From positions 1 through 30,493 of the IMG/VR virus record IMGVR_UViG_3300030102_006226: 30,493 bases of DNA. The stretch is one strand, 5' to 3'. Shown here piece by piece: positions 26,931-30,493 of this stretch. Each line of letters opens with the position of its first letter. Position 1 is the first letter of the stretch. This DNA is from a virus. Under the pieces are notes generated by a model that was not told the DNA's origin, searched no databases, and saw nothing but the letters and a program-made list of their open reading frames with translations. The position numbers and the translations under genes are program-made.

Positions 26931-28376
26931 ATGCCACTTTCTCCATATTTTCTACAAGGATCACAAGGTGAACAGAGATTAGTACAAGATCTAATTAATG
27001 AACAGTTAAAAATTTATGGGCAAGATATAGTTTATCTTCCTCGTAAAATTATAAACAAAAAAACAATCATGAAAGAGATTGTAGCCTCTACTTTTGACGA
27101 TGCTTATCGCATGGAGGCATATCTCTTAAGTTATCAAGGATTTGAAGGTAATGGTGATATTTTACAAAAATTTGGAGTACAAACTACTGACGCAGCAACA
27201 TTTGTCATATCTAAAGAGAGATATGAAGATTTTATCAGTCCATTTTTAACTTCTGATACTGAAATAGAATTAGCCACTAGACCTGAAGAGGGGGATTTAA
27301 TTTATTTTCCTCTTGATAATACAATGTTCGAAATCAAATACGTTGAGGGAAAAAAACCTTTTTATCAACTAAATGATCTTTATGTCTATACTTTAAGTTG
27401 TGAAGTAATGGATTATGCACTTGATGAGGATATTGATACAGGAATTGAAGAAGTAGATAGAGCAGCAATTGAATTTGGTTATACTACCAGATTAAATATG
27501 GTAAGTATTGCTGCATCAACTGCAACAGCTACAGTGCAATTATCTAAAAATGCAGGAAATACTAATGTTGGAAAAGGTGTTGTATTCATAGATTTGATTA
27601 ATGATGGAACTGGATATACATTACCACCTTTGGTTGGAATAACATCTGCACCAACTGATGGTATCAATGCAACTGCTGTTGCGATTATGACGAGTAGACC
27701 AGGACAAAATGGACAGTCAATAGACCGTATTGAATTAACAAATCCTGGTTTTGCTTACACAATCCCACCAACAGTTACAATTAGAAGTCAAAATGCATTT
27801 GGAACTGGTGCTGCTGCAACTGCGGTCATAGCAGAGGGAACATTATCATCACCAACCATAACAAATGCAGGTGCAAGTTATGGTATTATTCCAAATGTAT
27901 CTGTAAATGCTGTTGGACTAGATACAAATATTGGAATTGGATCAACTGCAAAAGCAGTAGCAATAGTCAATACTCTTGGTGAAATCGCTTCAATTAGATA
28001 TTCTTTTGCTGGTATTGGGTATACTTTGACTCCAACTATCACAATTGATCCACCAGCAAGAGCTGGACTAGCAACTGGTAACTATCAGTTTAAAGAACTT
28101 GTTAGAGGAGTTTCAACAGGAACAACAGCAGTCGTTGCTGACTGGGATAGAGATGATAGGATACTTAAAGTTACTAATGTTGGTGGTGTTGGATTTGCAC
28201 CTGGTGAGTCAGTTGTAGGTATTGGAACTACACTCTTGGGATCTGATTCTGAATACATTGTAAGAAGTGTTTCTGATCAGGATGAGTTTGACAACTTTAA
28301 TGAAAACATACTTGTAGAGTCCGAAGCAGATTCAATTATAGATTTTTCCGAAGACAATCCATTCGGTGATTTCTAA
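26931..28376 (+). CDS. 14: Neck protein gp14, with inserted beta-repeat region
   Basis: 481 aa, nearly twice the 256 aa of T4 gp14. gp14 joins gp13 at the head-tail neck. Residues 1-165 match the family: [19 protein letters not shown]...[25 protein letters not shown], then [28 protein letters not shown] (T4: [32 protein letters not shown]). The last ~35 residues, ending [10 protein letters not shown], correspond to T4's ESSPFDNDFMD. Between about 190 and 440 an extra region carries four 'GxGYxxPP' beta repeats (from about 219 to 377) of the kind found in the giant gp7-like protein. The AGGATGA at the end of gp13 is a likely ribosome binding site; the gap to gp13 is four bases. Confidence 0.93.
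   Translation: [481 protein letters not shown]
27585..28061 (+). repeat. Four 'GxGYxxPP' repeats inside gp14
   Basis: Residues about 219-377 of gp14 contain four units with the core N-x-G-x-x-Y-[TG]-x-x-P, seen as [30 protein letters not shown] and [10 protein letters not shown]. Each is followed by a short strand such as xVTI and an Ala/Gly-rich link. The same unit recurs in the giant gp7-like protein (for example SEYTTPP and IEYTTPP) and in the DUF4815 protein (GGTGYQVGD). Confidence 0.8.
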
Positions 28377-28379
28377 ATA
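28372..28379 (+). promoter_or_regulatory. Possible variant late promoter TCTAAATA before gp15
   Basis: A 7/8 match to TATAAATA overlapping the gp14 stop codon and ending 24 bases before the gp15 ATG, in the only sizeable gap of the neck operon. The identical octamer occurs at 29839, 22 bases before the last gene, which makes a shared role more plausible. Confidence 0.45.
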
Positions 28380-28403
28380 GTTTGGATGAGTCCTGTTTAA
28401 GTT

Positions 28404-29456
28404 ATGTTAGGAACCTATTATTATCACGAAATTATTAGAAGGACTATTATATCCTTTGGCACACTTTTTAACGAAATAGATATAAAACACCAAACATCTG
28501 CAGGTGGAGCATTTTCAACTGTGAGAGTTCCAATTGCTTATGGCCCAACAGAAAAGTTTTTAGCAAGATTAGAGCAGAAACCAGATTTAAGAAAGAGAGT
28601 TGCAATAACTCTACCTCGTCTAGCATTTGAAATGGACGGTATATCATATGATCCTGCAAGAAAAGTTTCAACAATGCAAACTTTTAAAGCATTTACAAAA
28701 GATGGATCTAAAAGTGCAAGAAAAGTTTTTATGCCTGTTCCATACAATTTGAGTTTTAAGTTATATGCAATGACCCAATATAACGAAGATTCTTTACAGA
28801 TTATAGAACAAATATTACCATACTTTCAACCATCATTCAATTTGACTGTAGATTTAGTTAAAGCAATTGGTGAAAAAAGAGATATACCAATGATTTTAGA
28901 TAGTGTAACTTTTGATGATAATTATGAGAGTGGATTCGATCAGAAAAGAGTCATAACTCATACATTAGGATTTACAGCAAAAACATATCTATTCGGCCCT
29001 GTATCTGATTCTGGAACTGGATTAATTAAGAAAGTTCAAGTTGATTATCATACAAGTACAAACACTAAAACTGCATCAAGATTTAAAAGATATGTTGCTA
29101 CACCTAGAGCTCTTAAAGATTATAATGATGATGGAGTCACAAGACTTGCAGAGGATATAACAAAAACTCAAAGAAAATTCTTAGTACAAAATACTGAGAG
29201 TTTGGTTGTGGATACTTATATCGCTATTGGTAATGAACTAATGTTTATTAAAGAAATTGATGGGAATAATATTACTGTCAATCGTGGTGAAGATGGAACA
29301 ACTATAGATACTCATATAAACGGTGATATAATTGATGCAGTAAACGCTGCTGATGACGCACTTGTTGAGGTTGGTGATGACTTTGGATTTAGTGAACAGA
29401 GATTTGATTTACCAGACTACAGATCTTATAGTCCAACAAAAGGAGTTGATGTATGA
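28404..29456 (+). CDS. 15: Tail completion / sheath stabiliser protein gp15
   Basis: 350 aa against 272 in T4. gp15 forms the hexameric cap that closes the tail tube and sheath after polymerisation and provides the docking face for the neck. The N-terminal YYHEIIRRTIISFGTLFNEI.IKHQ...VPIAYGPTEKFLARL parallels T4 (YNSSFRRYATLMGDLFSNIQIKRQ...VPITYASKEHFMMKL). The central QIIEQILPYFQPSFNLTVD is nearly identical to the T4 motif VEQILPYFQPHFN. The extra length is mostly at about residues 254-311, a module with IGNELMFIKEIDGNNITVNRG then GTTIDTH, which also occurs in the gp7-like giant. The stop overlaps the gp16 start as ATGA. The start lacks a good ribosome site. Confidence 0.94.
   Translation: MLGTYYYHEIIRRTIISFGTLFNEIDIKHQTSAGGAFSTVRVPIAYGPTEKFLARLEQKPDLRKRVAITLPRLAFEMDGISYDPARKVSTMQTFKAFTKDGSKSARKVFMPVPYNLSFKLYAMTQYNEDSLQIIEQILPYFQPSFNLTVDLVKAIGEKRDIPMILDSVTFDDNYESGFDQKRVITHTLGFTAKTYLFGPVSDSGTGLIKKVQVDYHTSTNTKTASRFKRYVATPRALKDYNDDGVTRLAEDITKTQRKFLVQNTESLVVDTYIAIGNELMFIKEIDGNNITVNRGEDGTTIDTHINGDIIDAVNAADDALVEVGDDFGFSEQRFDLPDYRSYSPTKGVDV
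29163..29336 (+). repeat. RG-GTT-H module in gp15
   Basis: Residues about 254-311 of gp15 contain ExMFIKEIDGNNITVNRG followed by DGTTIDTHINGDII. The pattern [IE]xxExM/I...I.V.RG..GT....H..G matches segments at residues about 1648-1692 and 2806-2855 of the gp7-like protein and about 2073-2140 of the DUF4815 protein. It appears to be a portable beta-domain added to a tail-completion protein. Confidence 0.7.
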
Positions 29457-29872
29457 GTAAATTTGAAGAGATAGATGAATTTTTGGATATAGAACCGATT
29501 GATGTTCCAAAAAAGAATCAGATTAAAAAGATAGAGAAAAAAGATGATCCTACTCTTGACTATGAGTATTCAAGAGGTAATTTATATTCTTTAATTGAGA
29601 AAGGACAAGAAGCAATAAATGGTATTCTAGATGTAGCACAAGGAAGTGATCATCCTAGAGCATATGAAGTTGCAGGACAATTAATTAAAAGTGTTGGGGA
29701 TACAACTGATAAGTTGATAGATCTTCAAACCAAAATGAAAGCATTAAAAAAGGAAGATGATAGTTCACCAAAAACTGTAAACAATGCACTATTTGTTGGA
29801 TCAACATCAGAACTTTCAAAATTATTGAAGAAAGGTGTTCTAAATAATAAGGTGGAAAAGGAAGAAGAATGA
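29453..29872 (+). CDS. 16: Terminase small subunit gp16
   Basis: 139 aa against 164 in T4. gp16 is the ring-forming small terminase that recognises concatemeric DNA and stimulates the gp17 packaging motor. The central helical hairpin LYSLIEKGQEAINGILDVAQGSDHPRAYEVAGQLIKSVGDTTDKLIDLQ is the coiled-coil core of the T4 small terminase family, where the PRAYEV segment is a hallmark. The N-terminus is acidic and lysine-rich and should be flexible. It begins within the gp15 stop (ATGA) and ends within the next start (ATGA), so it is translationally coupled on both sides. The large terminase gene expected next in T4 order is not in the window. Confidence 0.93.
   Translation: MSKFEEIDEFLDIEPIDVPKKNQIKKIEKKDDPTLDYEYSRGNLYSLIEKGQEAINGILDVAQGSDHPRAYEVAGQLIKSVGDTTDKLIDLQTKMKALKKEDDSSPKTVNNALFVGSTSELSKLLKKGVLNNKVEKEEE
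29839..29846 (+). promoter_or_regulatory. Possible variant late promoter TCTAAATA before the last gene
   Basis: The same octamer as at 28372, here inside the 3' end of gp16 and ending 22 bases before the ATG at 29869. A purine-rich stretch (GGTGGAAAAGGAAGAAG) between element and ATG supplies a ribosome binding site. Its location within coding sequence lowers confidence. Confidence 0.4.
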
Positions 29873-30493
29873 AAACATTCAAAGAATTTATACAAGAAAG
29901 CAGTCTTTCGAGAATTAAAAGTAAAGCAGATAAGGGTGGTATGGCTATCCTTTCTGGAAGTCGTGGTGATAAATCTGCAAAAGAAAATCGTGCAAGAGCA
30001 AAACAATTAGATAAGGATATTCGTGGAAAGTTTGGAAAGGGTGCAACAAAAGTAACTGGAAAGTATCTTGAAAAAGATGAAAAAACTGGAGAAGAGAAGA
30101 AAGTGAAAGAAAGAAGTCATATTGTGACTTCTGGTAAGATGGGTAAGAGAAAATTTAAAAAGGCAGTCAAAGCATTAGGTAAAAAATATGATCAGGATGC
30201 AGTAATTACACAAACAAAAGGTGGTGGAGGGGCTACACTTAAAAGAACTCGTAAAGGTGGATTACCAAAAAGAAATATAAAACTTGGAAAGATGAAACCT
30301 CAAGGTAGAAATCCAGAGGCAGAAACTCAAGTTAAAGGTAAAACATTTACTTATGAGTCATATCTTCGTATTCAAGAGAGAGGCAAAACTTATACAATAG
30401 CACTTAACTGGAGAGGAAAATTAATTACTACTCAAATGTTTATACCATCATTTAAGAGACCATCAAAAGCAGAGATGACAGCAGAAGTACAAA
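29869..30493 (+). CDS. Putative capsid-targeted basic internal protein (3' truncated)
   Basis: An open frame of 208 codons runs off the right edge. The N-terminus MKTFKEFIQESS closely matches the capsid-targeting sequence of T4 internal proteins (IPIII begins MKTYQEFIAEA), which directs them into the prohead and is removed by the gp21 protease after [IL]-x-E; I8-Q9-E10 fits. The following ~130 residues are strongly basic, with SGSRGDKSAKENRARAKQLD, later SHIVTSGKMGKRKFKKAV and LGKKYDQDAVITQ. This order resembles a DUF3293-like domain, a tentative match. The visible C-terminal part, TYTIALNWRGKLITTQMFIP...FKRPSK, resembles a module of cyanophage proteins. It starts at an ATGA overlap with gp16. 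I infer a DNA-associated protein co-packaged in the head and possibly ejected. Confidence 0.75.
   Translation, partial: MKTFKEFIQESSLSRIKSKADKGGMAILSGSRGDKSAKENRARAKQLDKDIRGKFGKGATKVTGKYLEKDEKTGEEKKVKERSHIVTSGKMGKRKFKKAVKALGKKYDQDAVITQTKGGGGATLKRTRKGGLPKRNIKLGKMKPQGRNPEAETQVKGKTFTYESYLRIQERGKTYTIALNWRGKLITTQMFIPSFKRPSKAEMTAEVQ

Noticed and set aside
1-30493. tRNA genes, CRISPR array or insertion sequence
   Set aside because: All gaps are under about 60 bases; none shows a cloverleaf with a TTCRA arm, regular spaced direct repeats, or a transposase frame.

Overview
The window is a contiguous, entirely plus-strand block of virion-assembly genes from a T4-like contractile-tailed bacteriophage. 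It is very AT-rich: two 60-base samples count 43% G+C at 301-360 and 23% at 1021-1080, and most of the window looks like the latter. Protein family content, gene order and late promoters of the exact form TATAAATA fit the marine T4-like phages of picocyanobacteria (Prochlorococcus/Synechococcus) or of SAR11 bacteria. No host-specific metabolic gene is present, so the host cannot be settled from this window.

Layout. 1-774: the 3' end of an unidentified gene and a 222-aa conserved marine-phage protein, both with noticeably higher G+C. 778-1381: an A13 tract, then an AT-rich 2-oxoglutarate/Fe(II) oxygenase gene. 1382-1540: a late promoter and a 43-aa acidic protein. 1598-16337: baseplate wedge genes gp25, gp6, a 3,592-aa giant protein with a gp7 core, and gp8. 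16342-23900: a 2,444-aa DUF4815-type structural protein and a small coiled-coil protein. 23903-26114: a second late promoter and a short fibre cassette (112, 75, 473 and 58 aa). 26111-29872: neck and tail-completion genes gp13, gp14, gp15 and the small terminase subunit gp16. 29869 to the end: an incomplete gene whose product begins with what looks like a T4 capsid-targeting signal.

The order gp6-gp7-gp8-[gp9 to wac slot]-gp13-gp14-gp15-gp16 is the T4 order. The products should act together: the gp25/gp6/gp7/gp8 wedge forms the baseplate periphery, the DUF4815 protein and fibre cassette occupy the fibre/distal-baseplate slot, gp13/gp14 form the neck, gp15 caps the tail, and gp16 starts DNA packaging. 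Genes are nearly all joined by TAATG or ATGA overlaps or gaps of a few bases, so expression should come from a few late transcripts.

The most unusual signal is modular. The same beta-rich repeat types ('GxGYxxPP', 'HxFxxGD', 'IDxExI...RGxxGTT..H') and a short G-[IV]-x-T motif recur inside otherwise unrelated virion proteins: the gp7-like giant, the DUF4815 protein, gp13, gp14 and gp15. Several of these proteins are far longer than their T4 counterparts. No tRNA, CRISPR, insertion sequence or convincing intrinsic terminator was seen.
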